Of a DNA stretch of 64,000 bases, positions 47,291 to 55,774 are shown one piece after another. The stretch covers positions 1 to 64,000 of the forward strand of contig CAZYHV010000003.1 of the NCBI GenBank assembly GCA_964647485.1. The letters run 5' to 3'. Position numbers and translations under genes: made by a program. The DNA comes from FW021-bin31 sp964647485. GTDB taxonomy: Bacteria; Bacteroidota; Bacteroidia; Chitinophagales; Chitinophagaceae. The notes under the pieces are model-generated. The model had not been told where the DNA came from, did no database searches, and saw only the letters and a program-made list of their open reading frames with translations. Each line of letters starts with the position of its first letter. The first letter of the stretch is position 1.

Positions 47291-50200
47291 TTGAATCGAA
47301 TTATACTTGTGTGCGGTCTCCTTAGCTGTTGCATGATGAGTCTGCGATTGTCGGCACAATCGGTAGATTTTATCAGGAGCAAAAAGGAGGGCTGTGCCCC
47401 GATGGGAAGTGTCAACTTTACAGATGCATCTACCGGAGGAACGGTCGTCCAACGGAAATGGGATCTTGGTAATGGTACAATCGTTACTTCCGGAGATTCT
47501 ATAGTCGGAGCGAATTACTTAGATCCCGGGACTTATACGATAAAATTAACGGCTACTTTTGCTAATGGCGTAGTGGGTAGTGTGTCCAAGCAGGTCGTTG
47601 TACACCCTCATCCGACAGCAGATTTTGTGACCGCGGATACGGCGGGCTGCGCTCCTTTGAAAGCACAATTTAAAGATTTATCTACTGCAGCGAAGGGGAA
47701 ACTGACCGCCTGGCAATGGGATTTTGGATCCGGCACCGGTACGGAACAGAATCCGGATTTTACTTTTAATCAATCCGGATCATACAATGTTGCCCTGAGA
47801 GTAGAAAATAGCTGGGGTTGCTGGAGTAAGTGGAAGGAAAAAACAGGATATATCAACGTAGACGAAGCTCCTGAAACTGCTTTTACCGCCAGTAATTCTT
47901 CTTCCTGTAAGGTGCCTTTTACCGTTAAATTCACAAATACAACGACCGGACATGGAGATATTTCTTATCAGTGGGATTTTGGAGACGGTGCTTTCTCCAC
48001 TGAAGAAAATCCTTCTCATACCTATACTTCTACCGGGACTTACACTGTCCGCTTGACAGCAAGTGTGGAAGATAAATGTAGTAGTACAGCAATGAGAGAA
48101 ATAGAAGTTGGAGGAGAAACTGTAGGAATTAATGCTCCGGATGCAACCTGTATGATGCAAAAAGTTTCTTTTGAGGGCTATACAACTCCTTCTTCTAATT
48201 CGATTCAATATAGTTGGCATTTTAGTGATGATGGAACGGTAAAGTCAGGAAAGAAAGTGAATCATACTTTTCATACCCCAGGAGATTTTACCGTTAAATT
48301 GATTACTACGACATCCTTTGGTTGTGTGGATACGAGTGAAAAAATAATTCATGTCAATCCCAAACCAACAGTAAAGTTTGATTATGATCAGCAGGTCGGA
48401 TGTTCTGTTCCTTTTTCTGTTGATTTTACTAGTCATGTTACTCCTGCTAACGACTGGGCTTATAGCTGGGACTTTGGAGATGGAGACTCTTCTTCCGAAG
48501 CCAATCCTACACATATTTATCGATCTCCCGGACCTTTTACCGTGAAACTTACTGTAAGAGATACGACGGTGGCGAATAGTTGTGGTACCAGCATAACCAA
48601 GAAAAATCTGGTTCGATTAAGCGTTCCTAAAGTTGATTTTTCTCTGAATTATAAAAAAGGGTGTATCCCTTTTCCCGTGAAAGCCACCCCCGGTATCCCT
48701 GATTTTGATCCGGCTTCAGATACTTTACTTTTGATTTGGGGAGATGGAAATACAGATACCGTTACCCATCAGTTACCGGTTACGCATACTTATACGGAGA
48801 CCGGAACTTTTGATGCTACTTTAGTCCTGCTTACGGCAGGGAATTGCAGGGTCGAAGCAAAGTCAAAATCAGTAGAGGTGGTAGCCCATTGTGAAGATGA
48901 TGGTAGCCCCTATAATGATGTTGGAGATAAGGTTACTCATGGAGGTATTGGCAATTTTACCGTAGGAAAAGTTTGTGAAAATAAATACAAAGTGACCCTG
49001 ACGGACACTGTAAATAATAAGAAGGTACTCTCTTGGGATTTTGGAGATGGAACGGTAAAAAATACGGGGACTTTAAATCCTGTAACACATACTTTCCCTT
49101 CTTCAAAAGAGGAGTATACGGTAACGGTAAAAAGAAAAGATTTGACTACCGGAAAAATATCTACCAATACAAAGGACGTAATTCTAATTGATGAAAAAGC
49201 CTCCTTTCAACCTGATTTAAGCGCATTTTGTAGAGAAAGTAAAGCCGGATTCCACACGAAAGGAATAGATTCCAGTAAGATTAAAACATATATATGGAAT
49301 TTTGGGGACGGGAGTCCGCTTGTAAAGATAAATAATATTAGGCATTACAAAAAGAAAAAGGAATGGTTGAATGGAGATACCTCGCATATATATAAGAAGA
49401 ATGGCGTCTATGATGTACAACTCATTATTGAAGATCGACTGGGATGCAGGGATACTTTTGAATATCCGGTTTCTACCATCGTCAAAGGGCCATTGGTAGG
49501 TTTTACAGCCACCCATCTGGCAAGTTGTGACTCCATACAGCAGGTTACTTTTACAGACACTTCCAGGCAGGATGGTACGACTCCTATGACGAAATGGGAA
49601 TGGGATTTCGGAGATGGAAATCAAAGCCAGTTTACCGATGAACATGCTACGGTTAAGCATACCTACAAGAATTCCTCTTTTTATAATGCCAGAACGGTGA
49701 AACTGACTGTTACGGATGCCGACGGGTGTGCCATTACGGTCAAAAAACCTCATTTGGTAAAAGGATATCAACCCAAAGCAGACTTTACTTCAACAGATAC
49801 CGTCGTTTGTAGTCAGTCAGAAGTGACACTTAAAAATACGTCCTTAGCTAAGAATGCCGCTTATTTATGGAATTTTGGAGATGGTAGTACCTCCACCCAA
49901 AAAAAAGGGGTACATCAATATGATGCGGTGGGATCCTATGATATAACGCTTAAAGTGACAGATGAAGCAGGATGTGTGGATTCGGTGGTAAAAAAGAATT
50001 TTATACAGAGCATTGAACCTGTTGCTGATTTTAGTATCGGAGGGCAGTCAGATTGTGCCCCGGTCTCCATGGAAATTCATAATAACAGTCAATTTGGAAA
50101 AAGCCGGGAGTGGGATTTTGGAGATGGCAGCAGTACCACAGATAAAGATCCACTCTCTCATGTGTATTCGAAGCCGGGATATTATACCATCCGGTTAATT

Positions 50201-52012
50201 GTAAAAGGCGTAGGAAATTGTGCCGATACCATGGAGAAAACATTTAGAGTCCGCGGGCCTATTGCTACCATAGAGACCGAGCATCAAGCCGGCTGCCGGC
50301 CTTTTGAATGGAATGCAAAAGTGACCGGAAAGTTTATTAGTAGCTATGCCTGGGATTTTGGCGATGGTACACCTGTTCATGCCGATACAGAAGACTCCAT
50401 AATTACTCATAAGTATGAAAATGCCGGAAAATATACACCGAATCTTATTATGGAGAGTCCCGGAGGGTGTACTTTTAAACAGAAAATGGAGCAGCCGGTT
50501 CTGGTAGATTCGGTCGATGCGGATTTTGTGATCCGGGAAAATATACAATGCGACAGCACACAGGTCATCTTCAGTAATTTTTCCAAAACACCGGAATTTT
50601 CTTCTATTACGGAATATCAATGGGATTTTGGCGATGGGAACACTTCTGCTATGGCTACGCCTGCTACTCATACTTTTGGTTCGGGAGATTATCGGATCTC
50701 TTTGATAACAAAATCAAAGTATGGATGTATAGATAGTGCGATCCGGAAAATTCATGTGAAGGCTTATGCACCCCCCGTAGTTGATTTTACGGCGCCGTCG
50801 GAAGGCTGTGTAAAAGAAGATTTAACTTTCAGTGCGGAGATACAGTCTCCCGATTCCATCGATCAATACCATTGGAGCGTTAATGGAGCAGCAGTAGGAG
50901 AAGGAAAGGAATTGACCTATTCTTTTGATCATTCCGGAAGTTTTGATGTGACGCTCACGGCTGAGACGATCTATGGTTGTAGCGATACAAAGAACAGAAC
51001 AATTACCATCCGGGCGCTGCCGGCGGTTAACGTCTCTCCGGATACCGTCATCTGTTCCGGAAATAAAGTGTCTTTGTCGGCGGAGGGAGGACAAAGCTAT
51101 CAATGGACACCGGCAACCGGTTTGCAGGGAGCACATACCGCGCATCCCACCGCTGCTCCACAAAATTCTACCCGGTATGTCGTGGAAGTGACGGATCAAT
51201 ATGGTTGTACGCAATTAGACAGTGTTTTGGTAGGAGTGGATGAAAGAGTAGATCTTCAGGTAGATAGTTTACAAACCGTGTGTAAAGGTTCTTCCATTCC
51301 GTTAAAAGCATCGGGAAATACTTCGCAATTTATGTGGAGTCCTGCTGACGGATTAGACAAGACAACAGGACCTTCGGTAGTAGCTACTCCGACTCAATCC
51401 ACGGTGTATCATATCAAAGGGGTAAGTCAGAATTCCTGTCCCGATGAAACTGCGCAGACTTCTCTGGAATTATTGGATGTGCCTGACGTTCATCTTGTTC
51501 ATGATACCGATATTGTAGCCGGTACCAAAGTGAAAATTCCGGTAAGTACTACCGGAAATATAATAGGATATAACTGGACACCGACGAAAGGGTTGAGCTG
51601 TACGCATTGTGCACAACCGAGCTTTATTGCCGATCACGATATTACCTACAAAGTAACCGTGACGATGGACAATGGTTGTAAAGCGACCGATGAGATGATG
51701 GTTCATACACTCTGCAATGGGGGAAAAGTATATGTTCCTACTGCTTTTACTCCGAATGGCGATGGTAATAATGATGTTTTTTATATTCACGGCTATGGAA
51801 TTACCGTGAAACATTTTGCCATTTTTAATCGTTGGGGAAAAAAAGTATTTGAAAAGGATAACATAGCTGCCAATGATGCCAGTCAGGGATGGCACGGAAG
51901 GGTAAATAATCAATCGGTAACTTCTACCATGACTTTTGTATATAAAGCCGAAATTGAGTGTGTTGGCGGGGATACCTTCCCCATCAAGGGTTATGTGGTG
52001 TTAATTCGGTAG
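47291..52012 (+). CDS. giant PKD-repeat cell-surface protein with T9SS type B C-terminal domain
   Basis: A 1573-residue exported protein. The TTG at 47291 is chosen because only it gives a complete signal peptide (basic MNR, hydrophobic core, then LSAQS); the in-frame ATG at 47333 would remove the core. About 13 PKD-like domains follow, each with a variant of WDFGDG, many opening with a Cys in GCxP or GCxS contexts. Ig-like domains come after residue about 1180 (YQWTPATGL, FMWSPADGL, YNWTPTKGL). The end (about 1480-1573; VPTAFTPNGDGNNDVFYI, FNRWGKKVFE) is the gliding-motility-associated C-terminal domain used as a type B type IX secretion signal. Adhesion or polysaccharide contact is a plausible role. 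No catalytic domain is seen. Confidence 0.9.
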   Translation: MNRIILVCGLLSCCMMSLRLSAQSVDFIRSKKEGCAPMGSVNFTDASTGGTVVQRKWDLGNGTIVTSGDSIVGANYLDPGTYTIKLTATFANGVVGSVSKQVVVHPHPTADFVTADTAGCAPLKAQFKDLSTAAKGKLTAWQWDFGSGTGTEQNPDFTFNQSGSYNVALRVENSWGCWSKWKEKTGYINVDEAPETAFTASNSSSCKVPFTVKFTNTTTGHGDISYQWDFGDGAFSTEENPSHTYTSTGTYTVRLTASVEDKCSSTAMREIEVGGETVGINAPDATCMMQKVSFEGYTTPSSNSIQYSWHFSDDGTVKSGKKVNHTFHTPGDFTVKLITTTSFGCVDTSEKIIHVNPKPTVKFDYDQQVGCSVPFSVDFTSHVTPANDWAYSWDFGDGDSSSEANPTHIYRSPGPFTVKLTVRDTTVANSCGTSITKKNLVRLSVPKVDFSLNYKKGCIPFPVKATPGIPDFDPASDTLLLIWGDGNTDTVTHQLPVTHTYTETGTFDATLVLLTAGNCRVEAKSKSVEVVAHCEDDGSPYNDVGDKVTHGGIGNFTVGKVCENKYKVTLTDTVNNKKVLSWDFGDGTVKNTGTLNPVTHTFPSSKEEYTVTVKRKDLTTGKISTNTKDVILIDEKASFQPDLSAFCRESKAGFHTKGIDSSKIKTYIWNFGDGSPLVKINNIRHYKKKKEWLNGDTSHIYKKNGVYDVQLIIEDRLGCRDTFEYPVSTIVKGPLVGFTATHLASCDSIQQVTFTDTSRQDGTTPMTKWEWDFGDGNQSQFTDEHATVKHTYKNSSFYNARTVKLTVTDADGCAITVKKPHLVKGYQPKADFTSTDTVVCSQSEVTLKNTSLAKNAAYLWNFGDGSTSTQKKGVHQYDAVGSYDITLKVTDEAGCVDSVVKKNFIQSIEPVADFSIGGQSDCAPVSMEIHNNSQFGKSREWDFGDGSSTTDKDPLSHVYSKPGYYTIRLIVKGVGNCADTMEKTFRVRGPIATIETEHQAGCRPFEWNAKVTGKFISSYAWDFGDGTPVHADTEDSIITHKYENAGKYTPNLIMESPGGCTFKQKMEQPVLVDSVDADFVIRENIQCDSTQVIFSNFSKTPEFSSITEYQWDFGDGNTSAMATPATHTFGSGDYRISLITKSKYGCIDSAIRKIHVKAYAPPVVDFTAPSEGCVKEDLTFSAEIQSPDSIDQYHWSVNGAAVGEGKELTYSFDHSGSFDVTLTAETIYGCSDTKNRTITIRALPAVNVSPDTVICSGNKVSLSAEGGQSYQWTPATGLQGAHTAHPTAAPQNSTRYVVEVTDQYGCTQLDSVLVGVDERVDLQVDSLQTVCKGSSIPLKASGNTSQFMWSPADGLDKTTGPSVVATPTQSTVYHIKGVSQNSCPDETAQTSLELLDVPDVHLVHDTDIVAGTKVKIPVSTTGNIIGYNWTPTKGLSCTHCAQPSFIADHDITYKVTVTMDNGCKATDEMMVHTLCNGGKVYVPTAFTPNGDGNNDVFYIHGYGITVKHFAIFNRWGKKVFEKDNIAANDASQGWHGRVNNQSVTSTMTFVYKAEIECVGGDTFPIKGYVVLIR

Positions 52013-52017
52013 CCCTC

Positions 52018-52038
52018 AAGGAAACTTTCCTTATTTTT
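52018..52038 (+). terminator. weak hairpin terminator after the PKD gene
   Basis: An AAGGA/TCCTT stem with a 5-base loop is followed by ATTTTT, starting 6 bases after the stop codon of the PKD gene. The stem is short and AT-rich, so this is a weak call. Confidence 0.35.
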
Positions 52039-52040
52039 CA

Positions 52041-52072
52041 TTTGCGAAAGACCAGAAAGTACTATACTTTTG
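52041..52072 (+). promoter_or_regulatory. consensus promoter of the small OM protein
   Basis: TTTG (52041-52044), a 20-base spacer, then TACTTTTG (52065-52072). Both elements and the spacing fit the Bacteroidota housekeeping consensus. The start codon is 63 bases downstream. Confidence 0.7.
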
Positions 52073-52135
52073 GTGTCGGATGATGTGCTGACGTTATGAA
52101 GATTATCCTTAATAACCGACTTTAAATACAATAAA

Positions 52136-52720
52136 ATGAAAGTAAAAAGCATTTTTCTATTCTTGTTTCTTTTCTTGGGGTTTTATCAGGTATGGGGGCA
52201 GCAATATCAGGATGACCAACAAACTTATTCCTCGGAGCAGGAACCTCAAAAAGGTTTTCAGAAAGAAAAACTCTTCTGGGGAGGGAACCTGGGACTCTCT
52301 TTTGGCTCAGTCACTTATATTAATGTATCTCCACTTGTTGGTTATCGGTTCTCGGATATGGCTTCTGCCGGAGTACAAATTAATGGAGTCTATGAATCTG
52401 TTAAGTATGGAGGGCAGAAAGATAAATATGGATTATTAGGTGTCGGTGTTTTTGGACGATTCTATCCTATTTCTCAATTTTTTCTACATGTACAACCGGA
52501 GGTGAATTTTGTAATGGGCAATACAAAAAATTCCGGAGGAGGGTCAACCAATAAATATCATCGAAATTCAACTTCTTTCTTAGTAGGAGGGGGCTATTCC
52601 CAACCCATTGGAGGAAACAGTGCCTTTGTTATCATGGTACTCTATGATGTCTTACAGGGAGATTATTCTCCTTATGGAGATCAACCGATCTTCAGAGTAG
52701 GAGTGAATCTAGGATTCTAA
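52136..52720 (+). CDS. small outer membrane beta-barrel protein
   Basis: A 194-residue protein with a signal peptide ending near VWGQQ, a short Gln/Asp-rich stretch, then alternating amphipathic strands typical of an 8-stranded barrel (LFWGGNLGLSFGSVTYINVS, LVGYRFSDMASAGVQINGVY). The terminal strand IFRVGVNLGF ends in Phe, as needed for barrel assembly. It resembles the porin-like OM proteins of Bacteroidota. It has its own promoter. It is much shorter than PorP/SprF partners that often follow T9SS adhesins, so partnership with the PKD protein is not supported. Function unknown. Confidence 0.75.
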   Translation: MKVKSIFLFLFLFLGFYQVWGQQYQDDQQTYSSEQEPQKGFQKEKLFWGGNLGLSFGSVTYINVSPLVGYRFSDMASAGVQINGVYESVKYGGQKDKYGLLGVGVFGRFYPISQFFLHVQPEVNFVMGNTKNSGGGSTNKYHRNSTSFLVGGGYSQPIGGNSAFVIMVLYDVLQGDYSPYGDQPIFRVGVNLGF

Positions 52721-52813
52721 TAAGACAAGGCCGGTTGTCTGTTCGTAAAAGATTTCTTAATTTTAAGATGAATATTTTATAGATAAAATGCTTTTTTATT
52801 ACAAAATACAAGA

Positions 52814-55276
52814 ATGAAAAGAAAATATACCCTTTCTTTTGCTATTGTTCTGTTGATAATTACAGGCTTTTCTTTTTTTCCGAGTAAGACGCTACCCGAA
52901 CGGATTAAAGAAGCTTTAGATGTGTTTAGCCAACATTTTTATCAGGAAAAAGTGTATCTACAATTTGATAAAGATTATTATGTGGCAGGGCGAACAGTTT
53001 GGTACAAAGCTTATGTGACTTTAAAAGGTCGTCCTACACAACTCAGTTCTATTCTGTATGTAGATTTGTTGAATGATAGTGGGAGAGTAATTCAAAGAAA
53101 TAAACGTCCGATCAAGGATGGCGGAGCTTATGGTGATTTTGAGCTGGATACTTCCTTGCCTGCAGGTCGTTATCATATCAGAGCTTATACCATGTGGATG
53201 CGTAATTTTAATTCTGATTTTTTTTATCATAAGGATCTTCCTGTTTATCATCCGAAGGGGAAAATTTCAGATAGCAATGTTTCAGATACCTTATCCTCTA
53301 CGAAAGAGGGTACAAAAGCAGGTAAAACCAATTTCTCCGTTCAATTTTTTCCGGAAGGTGGGGATTTAGTCGATTCTTTGGAAAGTCTGGTTGCTTTTAA
53401 GGCTATTAATCAAGAGGGACTCCCGGTAAAAGTAAGTGGTATTATTCGAAATAGTGATGGTGAAATTGTAGATTCTATTCATTCCGTTCATGATGGAATG
53501 GGAAGCTTTTCGTTGATTCCAGAAAAAGGGAAGGGGTATTTGGCGATTATGGAAGATGCTTCCGGACAGAAAAAGAACTTTCCATTGCCCAAAGCTAAAC
53601 CCTATGGAGTCGTACTGAAAGTAGTAAAGGTAGATAATAATAGATCTTTTTTTCAAGTCAAACGACATGTCAAGGATAAAGAAGCAAACAATAATTTTGA
53701 AATTGCGGCTCAAATACAAGGACAACTTGCTTATCTGGCCAGCGTTGATTTTAAAAAAGGTTATTTCTCCGGTTTGATTCCTACGGAAACGGATCCTGCC
53801 GGCATCATGCAGATTACTTTGTTCTCAGAAAAAGCAGTGCCTCTGGCGGAACGACTTATTTTTATAAAAAAGAAAAATGCCATATTAGATTTGTCCTTAT
53901 CCGTTGATCAAGAATCCTTCGATAAAAGAGGTAAAAACAGCTATACTTTGCAACTTCCCGATAGTATTCAAGGGAATTTCTCAGTAGCGGTAACAGATGC
54001 GGATCAGGTATTAAAATCACCCAATCAGGATAATATTATTTCTGATCTTTTATTGACCAATGACCTCAGAGGAAATGTTTATAATCCAAGTTGGTATTTT
54101 CATAAACAAGATAGTGCTACGAAGGAAGGGCTGAAGTTGGTCATGATGACCAATGGATGGCGGCGTTTTAAATGGAAGAAAATTTTGAATAATCAATTCC
54201 CGGATATTCAATATGCTCCGGAACCCGATGGTCTTTATTTTGTGGGACGCATTCAGGATAAGAAAGGGTTGCCCGTTGCCGGAGGAAAAATTAACATTCT
54301 CATGCGGAGTCAAATTGATTCCTCCACCCGCTTTATGTTTGGTACCGCTCAAGATGATGGTCTTTTTAAGATAGATCATTTGTCGTTTATAGATTCATCG
54401 GTCTTATATTACAAAGCAACCAATCCAAAACATAAGCGTAAGCCGGTAGAGGTTAAATTTTCTAAACGTGTAGAACCTGTAGAAGGTTTATCTGCGAAGG
54501 ATCTTACCTCAAAGAAATTACCTTTCTCAGATCGTCTCATTCATGCTATTCAGTTGGCTGAAGATCAGAACAAGATCGATCAGATGATTAGTAATCGATC
54601 TATTCGGTTGAAGGAAGTAGAGGTGAAAGCTAAACAGAAATCGAAAGAGGAAACCATGGATGATAAATATACCAGTGGAATGTTCAAAAGCGATAATGGA
54701 TATAGTTTTGATTTGACTGATCAACCCCTTCCTTACACCAATATTTTGGATTTTCTGGTAGGGAGAGTTCCCGGATTACAAGTCAGAACATCTGATCCAA
54801 CGCATCCGAGTGTAACCTGGCGTGGAGGAACTCCCGGATTCTTTTTGGATGAGATTCCAATAGAATTGGACGAAATTTCTAATATCCCGGTAGATAATGT
54901 AGCATATATTAAGGTCTATCGTCCCCCGTTTATGGGTAGCTTCGGAGGTGCTAATGGTGCTATTGCTATTTATACCCGAAAAGGAAAAGATATAAAATTT
55001 CGACCGGGAGAAGGACTGAATAGAGAAAAAGTGCAGGGATATACTCGTGTAAAGGAATTTTATTCTCCGGACTATTCTGTAAAATCGGATAAAGATAAAT
55101 TACCTGATAAGCGTGCTACGCTCTATTGGAATCCGAAACTACGAGCAGATAGTATTACTCACAAATTGAATGTATCATTTTATAATTCAGATCTGGCAAA
55201 ACGAATCAGAGTGGAAGTTGAAGGAATGACCAAGTCGGGACAATTGGTTCATGTTGATACGATAATGAAAGAATAG
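52814..55276 (+). CDS. MG2-like domain protein with TonB plug domain and no barrel
   Basis: An 820-residue exported protein. The signal segment covers about residues 1-22. Residues about 40-150 form a macroglobulin MG2-like domain (EKVYLQFDKDYYVAGRTVWY, LPAGRYHIRAYTMWMRN), with further Ig-like domains to about 500. Around residues 640-730 a TonB-receptor plug-like domain appears (ILDFLVGRVPGLQV, GGTPGFFLDEIPI, GANGAIAIYTRKG). Only about 90 residues follow, too few for a beta-barrel. This MG2-plus-plug layout is widespread in Bacteroidota, but its function is not established. It might act as a periplasmic or surface partner of TonB-linked systems. Confidence 0.75.
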   Translation: MKRKYTLSFAIVLLIITGFSFFPSKTLPERIKEALDVFSQHFYQEKVYLQFDKDYYVAGRTVWYKAYVTLKGRPTQLSSILYVDLLNDSGRVIQRNKRPIKDGGAYGDFELDTSLPAGRYHIRAYTMWMRNFNSDFFYHKDLPVYHPKGKISDSNVSDTLSSTKEGTKAGKTNFSVQFFPEGGDLVDSLESLVAFKAINQEGLPVKVSGIIRNSDGEIVDSIHSVHDGMGSFSLIPEKGKGYLAIMEDASGQKKNFPLPKAKPYGVVLKVVKVDNNRSFFQVKRHVKDKEANNNFEIAAQIQGQLAYLASVDFKKGYFSGLIPTETDPAGIMQITLFSEKAVPLAERLIFIKKKNAILDLSLSVDQESFDKRGKNSYTLQLPDSIQGNFSVAVTDADQVLKSPNQDNIISDLLLTNDLRGNVYNPSWYFHKQDSATKEGLKLVMMTNGWRRFKWKKILNNQFPDIQYAPEPDGLYFVGRIQDKKGLPVAGGKINILMRSQIDSSTRFMFGTAQDDGLFKIDHLSFIDSSVLYYKATNPKHKRKPVEVKFSKRVEPVEGLSAKDLTSKKLPFSDRLIHAIQLAEDQNKIDQMISNRSIRLKEVEVKAKQKSKEETMDDKYTSGMFKSDNGYSFDLTDQPLPYTNILDFLVGRVPGLQVRTSDPTHPSVTWRGGTPGFFLDEIPIELDEISNIPVDNVAYIKVYRPPFMGSFGGANGAIAIYTRKGKDIKFRPGEGLNREKVQGYTRVKEFYSPDYSVKSDKDKLPDKRATLYWNPKLRADSITHKLNVSFYNSDLAKRIRVEVEGMTKSGQLVHVDTIMKE

Positions 55277-55393
55277 TTTTCCCGAAAACGTAAATGATTT
55301 CGTTATTTCCTGATAAATAAAGGATTGAATACGGATGGGTTACGAGTTTTGGAATATTATCTATTTTATATTCAATAATTTACAGAGATAAAG

Positions 55394-55401
55394 TATCTTT
55401 G
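55394..55401 (+). promoter_or_regulatory. -7 promoter box of the metE transcript
   Basis: TATCTTTG is an exact TAnnTTTG match and lies just upstream of the cobalamin aptamer, so transcription would start around 55407 and include the whole riboswitch. No clear -33 TTTG was found. Confidence 0.6.
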
Positions 55402-55421
55402 CGCCAGATCTTAATTACTTC

Positions 55422-55592
55422 TTTCGAAGCAGATGAAGGTTTCTTTTAGCTAAAAGGAAAAGATTAAAGGGGAATCATGTGTAAATCATGAGCTGTCCCG
55501 CAACTGTAAACAATAAATTGAAACTGTTCACTCCATTCTTATGTAGTAGTGGGAGAATAGTCGATTCTTGTAAGCCAGATTACCTGCCTTAT
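55422..55592 (+). promoter_or_regulatory. cobalamin (B12) riboswitch
   Basis: The leader contains the conserved aptamer core: GAAGCAGATGAAGG, then AAAGGGGAATCATGTG and GAGCTGTCCCGCAACTGTAA, a variable arm (55511-55570), and the B12 box region AGCCAGATTACCTGCC at 55573-55588. It precedes metE, the B12-independent methionine synthase. The established logic is that cobalamin binding switches off this enzyme when the B12-dependent route is usable. This 498-base spacer (55277-55774) holds no gene. Confidence 0.93.
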
Positions 55593-55668
55593 CTGTTTTT
55601 TCGGAACTGCTTTCGTGGATTGAAGCAAGCCGAATTTTGAATGAGGGGTTTCTTTCGGATTATTTTGT

Positions 55669-55700
55669 CCGGAGGAGTCTCCGGTATTCAATTTTCCTTT
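55669..55700 (+). terminator. terminator hairpin of the riboswitch expression platform
   Basis: CCGGAG (55669-55674) and CTCCGG (55679-55684) form a perfect 6-bp stem with a GAGT loop, followed by a U-rich stretch. An upstream hairpin pairs TTCGG (55600-55604) with CCGAA (55630-55634) and may take part in switching. The arrangement suggests control by premature termination, about 75 bases before metE. Confidence 0.6.
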
Positions 55701-55774
55701 CTTTTATTTACATCTTGAGCAGTAAAGAGTATTGAGAACAAACTTATTGTTTTATTATAAAAAAATATTGTGAA

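Noticed and set aside
47780..51913. Several antisense frames of 130-184 codons inside the PKD gene
   Set aside because: They mirror the repeated PKD sequence, lack signals or family motifs, and lie opposite a well-supported gene.
52136..52720. PorP/SprF-type partner of the T9SS adhesin
   Set aside because: The protein is only 194 residues and lacks PorP/SprF features; it also has an independent promoter.
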